Counted from the stretch's first letter, positions 1 to 11,761 are shown. The stretch: 64,000 bases of DNA from [Phialemoniopsis] sp. UDSM-2020 (GCA_018873225.1 JAEILZ010000006.1:124001-188000); one strand, 5' to 3'. Numbers and translations: made by a program. The notes: a model not told the origin generated them from the sequence alone.

Positions 1-598
1 TGTGCACCTCAAATGTTACAGCGCACTAGTCCACAACAGGAAGTAAGCCATCCCCACTCTCAACATGGCTTACTGCCTGCGCAGGAAAGGCTTCATGACA
101 TGAGGTGACATCCGAGCCTAGGACCTCATGGACAACAATAAGATTTGTCATGTTAGATGGAGTAAGCTCATTTGTTCATGTTGCAAATCATTATTTGCCC
201 TTCCAGGCTCTGAGTATCAGGACCTTAACCTGGTTGCGTCTCTCTCCGTATAAGGTTGGGGGTATCGCCTTCAGCCGAATACAACCCTAACTCCTCCTTC
301 TAACACATTCAGATATCCGATTCGAACTTTCAAGGCGTGTGCCATGCTTGTAACTGCTGTTCGGCAAACCCGACTGTCTATTCGTCAATCCCTGTTCAAG
401 TTCCATACCCTCTCTGTTCGTAACGCTTCAAAACCAGTGTTAATCTTTCCACAAGTGAGTGCTTGCTCATTTCACCGGGATTGGGAAAAGTGATCATGAA
501 CTATAGCTAACCATATGCATTGCTAGAACGCATTCCAATCTCGCAGCACTCGGGTCACCTTCTTCTCGAACTTCTCCCAACACATACCTGCCCGCGGC
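1..598. other. Intergenic, 5' flank
   Basis: No coding region is supportable here. The sequence close to 600 is pyrimidine-rich with several CA and TC stretches, as expected for a promoter and leader of the following GFA gene. No tRNA, repeat or TE remnant was recognised. Confidence 0.5.
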
Positions 599-1102
599 AT
601 GTCTACCAACCTATCTTCCTCGGCTCAGGGGTCTAAACCGGACTCTGACGTCTATGTCGGATCTTGTCACTGCGGTCACGTCAAATATTCTGCATCGTTA
701 TATCTGACAGGCGACTCAACTGTCCTCACAAAGTGCAACTGCTCCATCTGCCGCAAGGCAGGGTACGCACTCTTGACCGCCCAGCCCGACTCGTTCAAGT
801 TGGTCTCTCCCAGGGAGGGCCTTGCCAGTCTTTCTGACTACCAATTCTATACAAAGTCGACGCATCACTACTTTTGTCCTCACTGTGGCATTCGCTGCTT
901 CTTGCTTGCCAAGATGGGAGGGGATGGCGGCGAGCAGGCGACGGAGGATGTGTTTGTCAATGCGGGCACTCTGGACGGCAAGACTGAAGGCGGTGGTATG
1001 GGGTTTGAACTGAGCAAGCTCAAGTCCAGATATCTGGACGGCAGATCCGAGGCCTGGTCCGAGCCGCCGGCTGAATGCCCGTATGCTGGAGGTTTAGCGT
1101 GA
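599..1102 (+). CDS. GFA-domain (glutathione-dependent formaldehyde-activating-like / CENP-V) protein
   Basis: Intronless, 167 aa. GFA-family proteins bind zinc through conserved cysteines; most have no proven substrate. The cysteine pattern is clear: SCHCGHV near the start, KCNCSIC about 25 residues later, and CPHCGIRC in the second half, followed by the usual DVFVNAGTLDG stretch that closes the domain. The N-terminal 20 residues are serine-rich and probably disordered. No signal peptide or membrane segment, so probably cytosolic. The start is the first ATG after a pyrimidine-rich leader. The name formaldehyde-activating is only a family label; a role in formaldehyde or glutathione chemistry is not shown by the sequence. 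Confidence 0.88.
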   Translation: MSTNLSSSAQGSKPDSDVYVGSCHCGHVKYSASLYLTGDSTVLTKCNCSICRKAGYALLTAQPDSFKLVSPREGLASLSDYQFYTKSTHHYFCPHCGIRCFLLAKMGGDGGEQATEDVFVNAGTLDGKTEGGGMGFELSKLKSRYLDGRSEAWSEPPAECPYAGGLA

Positions 1103-1899
1103 GCATTGTCAGTAAACAAGATTCTTAGTGTCAGACATGCATGATTTGGCAGAGGACCCTCGTTGTGAAACGAACGAGACGTTGGTTTTGGTGTTTAAAC
1201 ATCTCGTCGCTATAACCTATTTTGTATGGAACAAGTCTATTGTCATTCGAACAAGAGAAGACCTCGATCTTGAATAGCATTCAATCTCTACTTACTGTAC
1301 TCGAAAAGTGTGCTCGGCCACTCGGCACCATGCACCTGTTCCTCCTGCAAGGTGCACCCATCTATCAAATCTTAGAGCACATTAAGTCTATTTTAGCACA
1401 CCCTTTTGGTGCCCCAGGCCTTGCTTTTAGTGGTCGCCCGCCACCAACCTTGGAACCTTAAGAAAGTTTAGCGCCAGACAAGGCGCAGCCCTGAGGGCGT
1501 GCAGGGATCGGCCGCCGCGGGGTGGTGGGGTTTCCACGGGTGCGTCTTTACAGAAGGCGTTAGGGCGGCCCAGAGCGTACGCGGCCTCCCCTAAATTGTG
1601 CTGTACGGGGTGGAGAGCACTAACTCGACTCTGCTCTAGTCGCTGAACCAAACCCATCACTCAATCTGTGCTTGATCCATCAATCTTGAACTCAATCTCC
1701 TCCCCTCCTCTCAACACTCTCTTTGACATTTTCTGCCTTTACTTGACGAGCGTCGCCCGCACTCTGTATCGATTCCAATTTGTGCGGCGGCTCGTTTCTT
1801 CTCTTTTCGTTCTCCCTTCATTTCTGCTTTGCCTGTCTCTCTCTCGAGCTGCCGTCCGCTCTGCGACAGGCGCTGGGAGACCGACTGGCGCCACCCGCC
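1103..1899. other. Intergenic between GFA protein and GT32 gene
   Basis: The part from about 1430 to 1640 is GC-rich and unlike its flanks, which might be a degraded foreign fragment. The part from 1660 to 1890 is strongly pyrimidine-rich (TC tracts), typical of a fungal promoter/5' leader for the gene starting at 1900. No gene seen. Confidence 0.45.
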
Positions 1900-3359
1900 A
1901 TGCTCTCTTCCTTCATCCGCTTTAGGTCGAGGCGTCTGGTCGTGGCGATAGTGTTCGCCTTTGTCTTCACGTCGGCCTGGTTCGTGTATACGCCCCGCAC
2001 GGCTGCTCCCTCCCATATCGACCCCAGCGCCTACAAGACGACCTTTCCTCTGGCGTGGGAGCACATTCATCTGTTCAATGGCACTGGAGGCGGTGCGTAC
2101 CACTTTTCCCCAAAGGAGCGGTCGCTCCATTACAGGCAGCATACTAACTGACTCTGACCCCAGCATGGTACATCCCCGAAGACTGGAAAGACAACAAGAA
2201 TGGCAAACCAACGAACATACTCGAGGCCGCACGCCTGGCGTCGCGCGCAGCCGAGTCGAAGCCCCATCGGCAGGTCGACAACTCTGCCATTCCTCTGATC
2301 GTCCACCAGACGTGGGCCGCCACCCAGATCGATACCTGGAACGCCAACGTCCTGTCATGCGTCGAGAAGTGGCTTCAGTATTCATTGCTGGGCGAGTACG
2401 GTAGCCCGATGGCCTATTTGTTCTGGGACGACGATGGCATGCTGGCTTTCGTAGAGGAGTACGAGCCAGACTTTGTCGACTCGTTCATGACGATCTTTAC
2501 GCCCGTAGAACGAGCAGACATCTTCCGCATTCTGGTCTGCAAGTGGTTCGGTGGCATAGTGAGTACCAAGCATCTTTGTCTGTCTCGATGTGGCTAACCT
2601 TTGTAGTACGGCGACGTCGATACGGAGCCCCTGCTACACCCGGCCAAGTGGGTTCGCCCGCTCGACATCGCAGCCTGGACCGACCCAGAGACCGGGGCAT
2701 CTTGGGGCCGGAAGACGACCGACGACAAGGGCGACAGACCGGTACGACTTCTGGTCGGGCTTGAAGCCGACAGCGACCCAGAGCTCGACACGTACTGGCG
2801 CATGGGCTACACGTATCCCGTCCAGCTGACCCAGTGGGCGCTCGCGTCTGCTCCTCACCACCCAGCCTTATCCAAGTTCATGGGCAACCTACAGAGCGAG
2901 GTTGATCTGATTACGAGCAGCGTAAGCATTGACTCCGGGGCCGAGATCGCGCAAATCCACGCCGACCCCTTGACGCGCACGGGGCCGGCCGCCATTACGG
3001 TCGCTGTGAGCAGGTGGTTAGAGGAGCACGTCGGGCTGCGCTGGAACGCGGTGACAGGGCTCAAGGACGGAGGCAGGGCGAAACTGGTGGACGATGTGTT
3101 GGTTCTTCCCATCACTGGGTTTAGGTGAGTTGCACTGAATTTCTCGTTACCGTGGACGTCGTTTCTAATATCTGCATTTGACAGCCCTGGGCGAGGAAAG
3201 TACGGAAACATGGGCTCGAAGCCAGCCTCTGACCCCGACGCCAGGCTTCTTCATCACGCGCAGGGTTCATGGAGGCACTTTGACCTCAAGGTCGAGCTCG
3301 GCAAGCTCTGTCGCACGGCATTTGGGTTGTGCAGGGACTGGTCAAAAGTCCCGTCATGA
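1900..3359 (+). CDS. Glycosyltransferase family 32 (Och1-like mannosyltransferase type), type II membrane protein
   Basis: Four exons: 1900-2092, 2164-2558, 2607-3124, 3185-3359; 426 aa. Residues about 12-30 form a single hydrophobic anchor after an arginine-rich cytosolic tail, the topology of Golgi glycosyltransferases. The GT32 core is recognisable: IPLIVHQTW, the stretch ERADIFRILVCKWFGGIYGDVDTE containing the metal-binding D-x-D (residues about 199-201), and a late W-x-H-F region. GT32 members such as Och1 add mannose from GDP-mannose to N-glycans; the exact linkage here cannot be read from sequence. All introns are 48-71 bp with good GT-AG signals and keep frame. It opens a run of four glycosylation-related genes. 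Confidence 0.88.
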
Positions 3360-3694
3360 CCTGATGATACACACTTAGCACATAATCACATTTTACAAAG
3401 CAGCTTCAGCCCCCTCCAGCTTTGACCAGACGAGGCTTGCAAGCACTAATGAATGGATCCCATCCTGACCGGCCCCCTCTTACGATTTACGACGGCATCA
3501 ATTGCGTAAACGACACGGCGAGAAGTCACCAGACGATTGATCGACAAGTCTTGCAAAATATTCAAAGACAGCCGGCGAATAGGCCTAGTATTACGGCTCG
3601 CTCCTCGACTGTGGAGGGCGGTGTGATGGATATCTATACGCTGCAAATGCCAAATATTTCATCATGATCCTTCATATTGTTCCGTCCGCAAGCC
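3360..3694. other. Convergent 3' intergenic region
   Basis: Lies between the 3' ends of the GT32 gene and the nucleotide-sugar transporter gene. No supportable gene; expected to hold both 3' UTRs and polyadenylation signals. Confidence 0.5.
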
Positions 3695-5102
3695 TCATTT
3701 CAACCCCGCCTCTTCTTTACTTATGGGCAGGAGAGACTCCTTGATGGTTCGAGATCCACGGCTCTGGTACAGATACGTCGCTAAGAGGACGATGAAGATG
3801 CCGAACGCAGACTGGGGGAGGACGATCGTCAGCATCCTGTCGACATTTTGCGGGTCATCAAAGTGACTTACATGGGGCGTTACTGGCTCGGCAAACAAGA
3901 CCGAGCCGATGGCGCAGCTCAAGACGATGCTCAGGCTAGCGGCAAAGTTCTTGGCTACGTTGTCAGCGTACGCGACACACATGGCGACCAGCATACCACC
4001 GAGGGCCTGCAGACCGATGACGGCCCAGACGAGCGGGGTGTAGCCAGCAAAGAAGCCGTCGCGGGCTATCGCGGCGCCGTCTTGCCATAGCACACCGATG
4101 AAGGCGGCCGGGAACAGGCTGAAGAAGGCGAGCTGTGCGTTTCGGGTCCACAGCGACACAGTTGGCAAGGAGTCCTTGACAATCTTCTCGAAATAGACGC
4201 TTGTGAGACCCGAGATAACGGCGGCGCCGACGGCAGCTAAAACGCCCTTGGAGCCATCGGTCAACGGTAGTGAGCTGGCAGGGACCGACACCGGGATGTG
4301 GCCGCGGGCCTCGAGCTTGGTGGTAGCTGAATGCTGGATGGCTGAGATCACCCATTGTCGCATCCCCAGGAGTGACGGCCAGAAGGACCCGGCCTGCTGC
4401 GACACCTGGACGACGGCGACGCCGAGCGTGAGGAGGACCAAGGCCAACCACTGCCGCGGTGAAATCGTCTTGCGCAGCAGGAGTATGCTGAAGAAGACGG
4501 TGGTGAGGATCTTGAGCTGGTAGGTCACCTGGAAGGCGACAGCCTGCATGTTGCTAATGGCGACGTAGATAAGGAAGTTTTGGAGGGTGTAAAGAGAGGC
4601 GGGTACGACGAGGAGGAGGGCATCGCGTGTGCAGAGGGTCTTCGATATGCGGCGGACGGTTTCGACAGGCCCGGCGGGCTGTGACTTGGTGGTGGTGTAG
4701 GTGACGATGCCGAGGCTGACGAGTAGCTTCGTGATTTCGACGAGGAGGATGGCTGTCGAGGCGAGGTATCGGGGCCCTGGTGCTGCGGACGAGGGTGCCC
4801 GGGAGCGGTGCATAACCTGCGGTCACGACACCGAGATCAGTACTCGAGCAAATGACAAAGGAGGCAAACTGCGACGGGGAAGCTTACCGCGACAAGGACC
4901 GAGTTTTGCACCACGATCTAGCGGAGCGACAGAACTGTCAGTGGACTGCGACACATACAAGCACGAGGGCAGGAATGCAATGTTAACACACCAATATTTG
5001 CGACATGGTCCGCCTTGACGTCGATGCCATACGGAGGAGGTTGGAGAGACCGGCCATGGAGACGCCGTCCAGCGGCCGGGCACCGTCGTGGTGCACTCCC
5101 AT
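3695..5102 (-). CDS. UDP-galactose-type nucleotide-sugar transporter
   Basis: Exons on the minus strand: 5102-4992, 4917-4888, 4816-3872, 3811-3695; 400 aa. Members of this family (Gms1/SLC35A-like) are Golgi antiporters that exchange UDP-sugar for UMP. Evidence: the hallmark N-terminal VVQNSVLVAVMHRSR segment formed by joining a 30-nt exon to the next, AISNMQAVAFQVTYQLKILTTVFFS, the GLTSVYFEKI helix, and about ten hydrophobic segments. The last intron (3812-3871) is exactly 60 bp, in frame and stop-free, so unspliced reading would insert 20 non-family residues before SAFGIFIVLLATYLY; splicing restores the family pattern. The first exon is poorly conserved, so the start (5102) is less sure than the rest. 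UDP-galactose specificity is inferred. Confidence 0.85.
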
Positions 5103-7042
5103 GGTTGAGAGCTCGCCGGATCGACGGCGTACGGGCGTTTGTGTGGTCTTTGGTGTTGTCTTTTCAGTGGAAGGGCAGATCCACGGAAAGAGGCGCCCGA
5201 AGAGAAATCAACAAAACAGCAAGAGAGCACACGATCCTGTCGTGCAATGACGCTGCCGTGTGTTTGTGCGTTACGAATTGGAGGCCCGAAGGAAAAAGAA
5301 AGCATGCAGATGAGATGATTTGACATGCGCCGCCAGCCATGGGAAGCACTACCCGAGAAGGCGGGAATCTGAATCATTTACCTCTGGGGGAAGAGCTCAC
5401 TGCTGGCAAAGCGGCCAATAGGGAGTGATGGAAGGGTGATACAGAAGAAACGAAGAAAGAGAGTACCTACGGGACAAGCCTTGACAGTGCATTGTTAGCG
5501 GTACCATTGTCCCAGGCGACCGCGACTCGACTCGACTCGGACTGCGGAACCTAACGTTAGACTCAATCGCTGGGGCCTGGGCTGGTCTGACGGACGGATT
5601 GGCTTCACCGTCTCGACGGTACTTTACGGTTTACGGTAGTGGCTCACGCCGCCCACACACAGCACAGAGAGGACAGTGACACACACCCGTGCAGTAGTCA
5701 CTTTTCAGCTTTGCGGGTCACCACCAGAAAAGGATCGGGCCCCCCATCGAGGCTAATGCCATTTCGAGATAAGGAATAGCGAGGTCAAATGACCAACTTT
5801 TTGCGAGGGCAAAAAGACGGGCTAAGCACGCGATGGAGCTTTGGGGCTTGCAGGGGAAGAAGAAGAGGAGGAGGAGGAAAAGGAAGATCAGAATTGCTTT
5901 GCCTGCAATCCCTCCCGCCTCTTTTCGCAGTGCAGTGCAGTGCAGTGCATGCATGCATGAATGCTGCCGTTTTTGCTTTTCCACAGGTCAAGGTCAGCTT
6001 CAGTGGGAAAGAAAATAAACTTCAGCGTCAAGCCAGCTAGGCCTAACTCTAAAAGGCAATGTCCCTTCAGGCAGGCGGCTTGTGTCTGGTGCTTATTTTC
6101 TTTTCTTGTGCCTGCCAGACTGGCAGGGTGGTCATCGAGTCGCGGCCACTGGGGATTCCAGCACTCTTGGCAGGGTCGACAAGGGCGGCCGCACTGAGTC
6201 CAGAGGAAAATGCGCCCATTCCCACTTCCCTCCCCCCATCGTTCCCATCTCCAGGCCTGTTGCTTCCACTACCACCTGGACCTTGCCCGTTCTGTCCATT
6301 CTCGTGCTTCCAGTGAGTGCCTCGACATTCCTTCGGATCTGCCGGGAAATGAGGGGGACGGCTTTAGTACGGCGTTGGAGAATTCCCAGTAAGATTGGGC
6401 TACCTGGCTAGCATCAATTGGAAGCAATCGTGCTGTTGTTTTCTGCCTTGTCCGCGGACAAGGCCCCGACAAACAAGAAAGATGGAGGAAATTAGTGTGC
6501 AGATCATGCAAAAAAAATAACAGCTCCGGGTCCTTGTCTCCTGCGCCACGGAAAAATGGCCAGGCATCCGTTCATCTGACCAACTACGATCATCGTGCAC
6601 TTTATTTGTTTGGGGTAAATTAACCTGCGTTTTGCTCGTTCACCCTCGCTTAGGAACAGGCGGTGTGTGGTATCATGGTTGCTTATTGTTTTCTAAAGTA
6701 CATGTCACAGGTGAGCAAGAGCAAGAGCAAGACCCAACAGCTACCGAGGAAATCCCCAATTTACCAGGTTCTAGCGTCGGGTCCAGCCCTTTCTCTTGGC
6801 ATTGCTCCTGTTCCCCCCCAGTGGCCCCCCCTCCACCCTTACCCTTTCTCCGTCTCCATCATCTCCAAATCTCGCTTTACTTGTGGGTACCTGAAAGCTT
6901 GGTTTGCTGGCTGGAGCTTGATTTGCTCCGCACCCATCTTTCTGGTGGTGCACACACCGCACAGGGGGAAACACTGTACCAAACCCTCGGCGTCGGTCCC
7001 TAGATTTTGAGCGCATGCCGAAACGTGACGGCGGTCCTTCTT
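5103..7042. other. Long intergenic region upstream of the transporter and downstream of PIG-L
   Basis: About 1.9 kb without a supportable gene. It holds a GA-rich purine tract (about 5853-5893), a GCA/TGCA microsatellite-like run (about 5930-5956), one TTTTGCGA motif at 5799-5806, and an 18-bp perfect palindrome at 6446-6463. The open frames seen here have no recognisable domain and are low complexity. Confidence 0.5.
6446..6463. repeat. Perfect 18-bp palindrome CCTTGTCCGCGGACAAGG
   Basis: The sequence equals its own reverse complement over 18 bp and is centred on TCCGCGGA. It lies in the long intergenic region between two glycosylation genes. Inverted CGG/CCG half-sites are typical of Zn2Cys6 regulator binding, but here they abut; function is unknown. 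Confidence 0.6.
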
Positions 7043-8347
7043 TCAGGTATTCCCCCGCACCCGGACGAGGTCGTTGAACCACACGTACCGGCTCAGCACC
7101 ATGTACAGGTGCCTGTCCCACGAGTACTGGCTGCCGTGCTGCCGGAACGCCGCCCGCGTCGAGATGTAGCGGCCCCAGGTGTTGGCCACCAGCGCGCCGT
7201 CGCTACCGGCGGCGCTGCTGCTAGTTTCCGCCGCCGACGACGACTGAGACTGTTGCGGCCACGCCAGCGCTGCGGCGATGCGCCAGGCGCCGAAGCGCAG
7301 GGTCGTCAGCGGCAGGTCGCCCAGCAGCGTGTACTTGCGCCAGAGGGCCGTCGTGGCGACCATGTAGGCCTCTGGGGCCGAGGTGTCTGCGTTGACGTAC
7401 TGGCTGTGGTAGGGAGCTGTGGTCAGCGATTGAGTAACAGGATAATAAAAGGAATACGCGATTCCCTAGATAAATACCATGGAATACGAAGAATGGTTCG
7501 AGACGAGGCACAAGAAAGCTTGACTCGTCTGTGCATGGAACCGTGGGAGAGCAAAGTGTGGGGCGTGTGTACTGGACCCTGACTTTTTGGCTGTGCGGGT
7601 AACGGTGGAAACCGGGGGAGATGTGATGAAAAGAGAAGAAGAGGCACGACTCACCTGATGGCTGCGCTCACGGCGCGGTGATTGATGTGGCCAGAAACAC
7701 CTCCAGAGTCAAACGTGATGATCTACCAGTAGGAAGCACTTGTCAGTAAGTCATATCGTAGATCAACCGGGAGACCACACCGAAACAGAACGGTGTAAGA
7801 GAACGACCAGAAGGAGAAGCAAACTTACAGCATCGACCTTCCACTTCTTGACATGCTCCTTGACAATCTTGACAATCAAGTCCGTATCCCACCACTCGCG
7901 CGGGTTATCCTGCAGCTCAGGCCTGTCGAGCGCGATGCACCGCCCCTCGTCGATGCCCAGCTTGCCGCACGAGGCCCTGAGCTCCCCGACGCGCACCTCG
8001 CCGAGGCCGTAGTTGTTGCCCGTCGACATGGCCAGCAAGCTCCCCTTCGTCTTCCCTTCTCCCCGGCCCAGGACGCCCAGGACGCTCGGCGCAAAGAAGA
8101 GGCACTCGTCGTCCGGGTGCGCCGTCACGACGAGCAGGCTCTTGGCGGACTGCAGCTGCGCCGGTAGTAGCCGGGTATCGTCGCCGACGATGTAGGCGAT
8201 CAGCCATTGGAGAAACAGGGGCACGAGGACGACGAGCAGGGCGGCGCGGGGCAGCCACCGGCGGACGCGGCGGGAGGACAGGGCCGCCGACGCAAGGCCC
8301 GACAGGCGCGCCGCGGCCGAGGCGCAGGCTCTGCGGCCCACGAGCAT
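7043..8347 (-). CDS. N-acetylglucosaminyl-phosphatidylinositol de-N-acetylase (PIG-L / Gpi12 family)
   Basis: Exons: 8347-7829, 7722-7655, 7403-7043; 315 aa. It removes the acetyl group from GlcNAc-PI on the cytosolic face of the ER, the second step of GPI-anchor synthesis. Seen: a hydrophobic N-terminal anchor (about 32-53), the zinc/catalytic motif AHPDDE (76-81) within LLVVTAHPDDECLFF, MSTGNNYGLGEVR, and GGVSGHINHRAVS in the small second exon. For exon 3 the acceptor at 7404-7406 is chosen because a nearer alternative shifts frame and loses the NADTSAPEAY continuation. The promoter (minus strand, 8348-8760) carries an unusual array of six TCGCAAAA motifs. Confidence 0.9.
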
Positions 8348-8760
8348 CGATCAGTCCCGGGTCAGACGGCACTCGCAAAAAGAGATCTTCTTCGGGGGCT
8401 CAGGTAGGCATTGGCCGGCTGTAGCGGTGTGTGTTGCAGGGCCAAGGCTGAATGAGAAGCAGCTCGCAAAATAATTGCTGGATCGAGGGATGTCCACTTC
8501 CCCCAGTGGTCGAGCTCGCAAAAAGTAAGCTAGATGCGGTTGCACCTCGCACTGGCTGGTTCGCAAAAGCCATACCGTTTTAAGCGGAGTGACATCAGTA
8601 AGCACAGGCGCAAGATTGGCCCGCCGCCCGCACGTGTCCCATCAATTTGGAAAACGGTGGTCAAAACGGTGGGCTCGCAAAACAGCTACCTCACGAGGAT
8701 TCATTTTGAGCAATGCATTTATTTTGATTGAACCTCGTACAATTCGCAAAATATTTACCG
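8348..8760. promoter_or_regulatory. Six-copy TCGCAAAA array in the PIG-L promoter
   Basis: Perfect TCGCAAAA copies start at 8373, 8464, 8516, 8561, 8675 and 8744, all on the plus strand (TTTTGCGA relative to the PIG-L gene). Five are preceded by C or T within a CTCGCAAAA/TTCGCAAAA context. Six copies of an 8-mer in under 400 bp is far above chance. They lie immediately upstream of the PIG-L start. Further single copies occur at 5799, 10337, 12525 and 25383. Confidence 0.6.
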
Positions 8761-10490
8761 CTTCTAGACGAGGAACACGAATTCATCAGGCATCTTTACT
8801 GGGCCACGTCAATAACATGATCTGACCACCACCACTCTACGCGTACATCGTAAAAAGAAGCCTGTAACACGGGCATAATAATCACTGGGAATTGATGACC
8901 CGTTTGCCAGGTAAGGTACCTAGATGGCCGCTCCAAAGCCTCCATCGCGTTCCCCTCCACCAACCGCTGCCCGCTGCCCGCTGCCCGCGGTCGCTGTTGC
9001 AGGCAGCCGAATAAAAACCACAGTGAATGGTCCGATCCAATTCCACTGCAATTGATCGATGGCCAGCAGCCGCGGGAGCGGGCAGAGTCGCGACGGTCCC
9101 TTTAGGCCAGCGCGCGCTGTCCCCCGCTAAGGCATTCTCTCAGTTTACGTTCCGGCCAATCATTCGTCACTACCGATGGAGCTGTTGGTAGGGAATGCCG
9201 ACCCTTCTTCCTGAGCCATAGGGCAAAAGGATCAGGACCCCTGTCTCTGTTCCTGCCCACCCACACTTTCTCTCTCTGCCCCCTGTCCCTGCGATCGCAA
9301 CAGACCGATGCACGTTCTGGAACCAGATGGGCCTCGTTCTGCTCCTAACCCCCAATCAGCACTCTTCCGGGTAAGGTAGCGGGTTCTTCGGACTCCTCGC
9401 GCTTTCCGGATTGTGCGGTCGCGATGATATGATGGCCGAATGGTATTGGGGGCGCCGAAGTATGAGGCATTAATCCTCTCATCCATCACAAAGAAGCAGT
9501 GAGGAGGCACGACAATGAGGACAAGGGGAAAAAGAAGGGACTGAATCCGCGCAGCTGCGGGCCGCTCGCTGGGATCCTCTCTTTTTTCCCCTGATGGGAA
9601 CGTGAGATTGGCCTGGGCGTATGTAATCAGACAGCACAGCCCAGAGAGAGGGTCGCCAGGGGGGTGGTACCCGGTCCACAGGCAGATCACCCACCCTGAC
9701 AGAAGTACCTGTCTCCCCTTGCCCCAAGAAGTGATAATAAGCCTTTTGCCAAGCTTTTGTGCCAAGCCTTTCCCTCGCTGTTCGCATTAGCGCGTCATTC
9801 GGAGCCCATATTGCATGTGCTGTTGCTGTCATTTATCACCCAGAAGCAGGGATCCAGCTTCTCACGCGAGCAAGCAAGCATCTCCGCGCCCAAAAGCGGC
9901 ATTTTAAATCGCGCCTTTTTCTTTTTCCAGCTTGAAAAGCCGATCGTTATGAAATCCCGCCCTTTCCGTGGAGATGTCGGTATGGTACAGCAGATTTGAT
10001 TTCGTGTTGATTGCATTGGTCTCTAAAGTCCAGCGGGGCAGGTGGCCGCTTCTCGCGCCCACTGTCGCATCCACAGGGTCGTTAATTCTGCTGCCTGTCA
10101 GAGAGAAAACATCACTAAACGAGCTGGCCAATCCTCCTGCGTGCTATTCTTACCCAGTGCTTTGTCTGACAGTCTGACATACATACACCGAGCCAGCTCG
10201 CACCTTTCATTCGGAGCTCGCTCACAGAAAAAGCGGGACGGGGTTAAACCAAGTGGGCTGAGATGTGCTTGTCTTTTGCATGTATTATTATTCCATTATG
10301 TCATATGCCGGGGTCCCGGGTGGCTTCCAGCAGTAGTCGCAAAAAGGACCTGAAGAATTGTTCTATGCTTTGTTTCGAAAGTAGTGTGAATCCCACATTC
10401 ACAGGGGGTGTGATGTTTCGGTAGCTGAAAGAGGGTCGTTCCATGCCGCTCGCTGTATGGAACCAACCCGGCAGTGCTTCTGTTCCCCCC
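8761..10490. other. Intergenic region between PIG-L promoter and GT32-2 3' end
   Basis: No gene supported. Contains a short CTGCCCG tandem run near 8964-8988, AT-poor and AT-rich blocks, and one TCGCAAAA at 10337-10344. Confidence 0.45.
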
Positions 10491-11761
10491 TTAACCCATA
10501 TGCAACCCCCCAGCCACGCGCGAGTGCTGCTGTCGCACCCATGATACTGTCCGCGAGCACTCCTCCAGATCCACCTCGCTCGCCTTGCGCATCCGCCCGC
10601 CAGTTAGGCTGCCGTACGACGCCCTCCGCCTCCTGTCCGCGGACCACCGGCGCTCGGCGACATACAGTAGTCCCCCCACAAACACGAATAGTAGTACAGG
10701 CAGCAGCCAGCGTAGAGACCGGCCAATGAGGACGATGGCGCGGCAGTCGAAGCTCGTGTGCCACGCCGAGCTGCCGAGGTGCTCGAATAAAGGGGTAGAC
10801 ACGGCGCCGTTGAGCTTGTGCATGTTGGGATTGCTGGGGGGTCCGCGGAGGACTTTGTAGCCTGACCTGTTGGGCTGGAGGGAGTGGATAGTGCTGTAGT
10901 AGTGCTTGTTAGCTAGTGTGTTTCTCGACCGAGATAGCAAGCGGAATTAGAGGTAACGTACGAGACAAAGTGGCAGCCCGTGCTAAACATGATGGTCGCG
11001 TAAGGCAGGCCGAGCCACCGGTGGTTATACGCCGCTAGACTGTCGACGACGGCGCCGACAAAGGGGTTGCGCCGCTCGGCCATGACGAAGCCGACCGACA
11101 CGCCGACGGGCTGCGCCTCGGGGGCGACGAAGCCGAAGCGCCTCAGGGGGCCGAGAGACCGCCGGCACTGCAGGTCCATGTCCAACACCACGCCTATTTG
11201 CGATATGTCAGTAGCTGTTTACATCCGTAAGAGTAGTATATATGACATGGAGAACTTACCGCCGTACTCGTAGAGGATCATGTGCCGTAGCGCATCAATC
11301 CTCTGGATAGGAAAGGGGTAGCTGTCCCACATGGCCTTTAGATGCGGGAACCTGTCCGCCACGAACGCGGCGGCCTTCTCGTCGGTCCACAAGTGCGCCT
11401 CCCAACCTGGGTGCATGTCGAGGCACGACTGGCGCGCCTTCTTCCACTTTTCCTCGACGCCGGCGCCGGGGGCGTGGCCCAGCATGACGTGGTGCATGAT
11501 GGCCGGGACGCGGTCCTCGAGGCCCTGTCCCGCGGTCGTCTGGGACTTGTCGTAGCTCTCAAAGGTCACATCAAAGTTGTCGGCCTCTTGCGAGATGACG
11601 AACGAGGAAGCGCCGCGGGACCAGGTGAGCGGTAGGGCGGCGAGTGTCCATGCCGTGTAGAGGGTCTTGCGGACGGATAGGAGAAGGAGGATGGAGATGA
11701 GGAAGCTGATGAGGAGGACGGGCCGGGTCGGTGCCCTCCGGGGCAGGCAGAATGCGAGCAT
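10491..11761 (-). CDS. Glycosyltransferase family 32, MIPC synthase (Sur1/Csg1)-like
   Basis: Exons: 11761-11260, 11193-10962, 10893-10491; 378 aa. Proteins of this type transfer mannose to inositol phosphorylceramide in the Golgi. The N-terminus has a hydrophobic anchor (about 14-32). The core reads PAIMHHVMLGHAP, then W-x-x-HLWTDEKA, then RIDALRHMILYEYGGVVLDMDLQC, with D-x-D at about residues 172-174. A second strong hydrophobic segment near residue 300 (IGRSLRWLLPVLLFVFVGGLLYV) matches the two-TM layout of Sur1-type enzymes. An in-frame upstream start at 11833 would add 24 hydrophilic residues; I prefer 11761, just before the membrane anchor. A partner subunit such as Csg2 is not in the window. 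Confidence 0.85.

Noticed and set aside
1711..2385. Arg/Ser-rich 224-codon frame opposite the GT32 gene
   Set aside because: It is an antisense shadow of spliced GT32 exons with low-complexity translation and no motif.
3812..3871. Reading straight through the last transporter intron as coding
   Set aside because: It has perfect GTAAGT and CAG ends plus ctgac branch, and its 20 residues interrupt a conserved helix border; splicing restores the family pattern.
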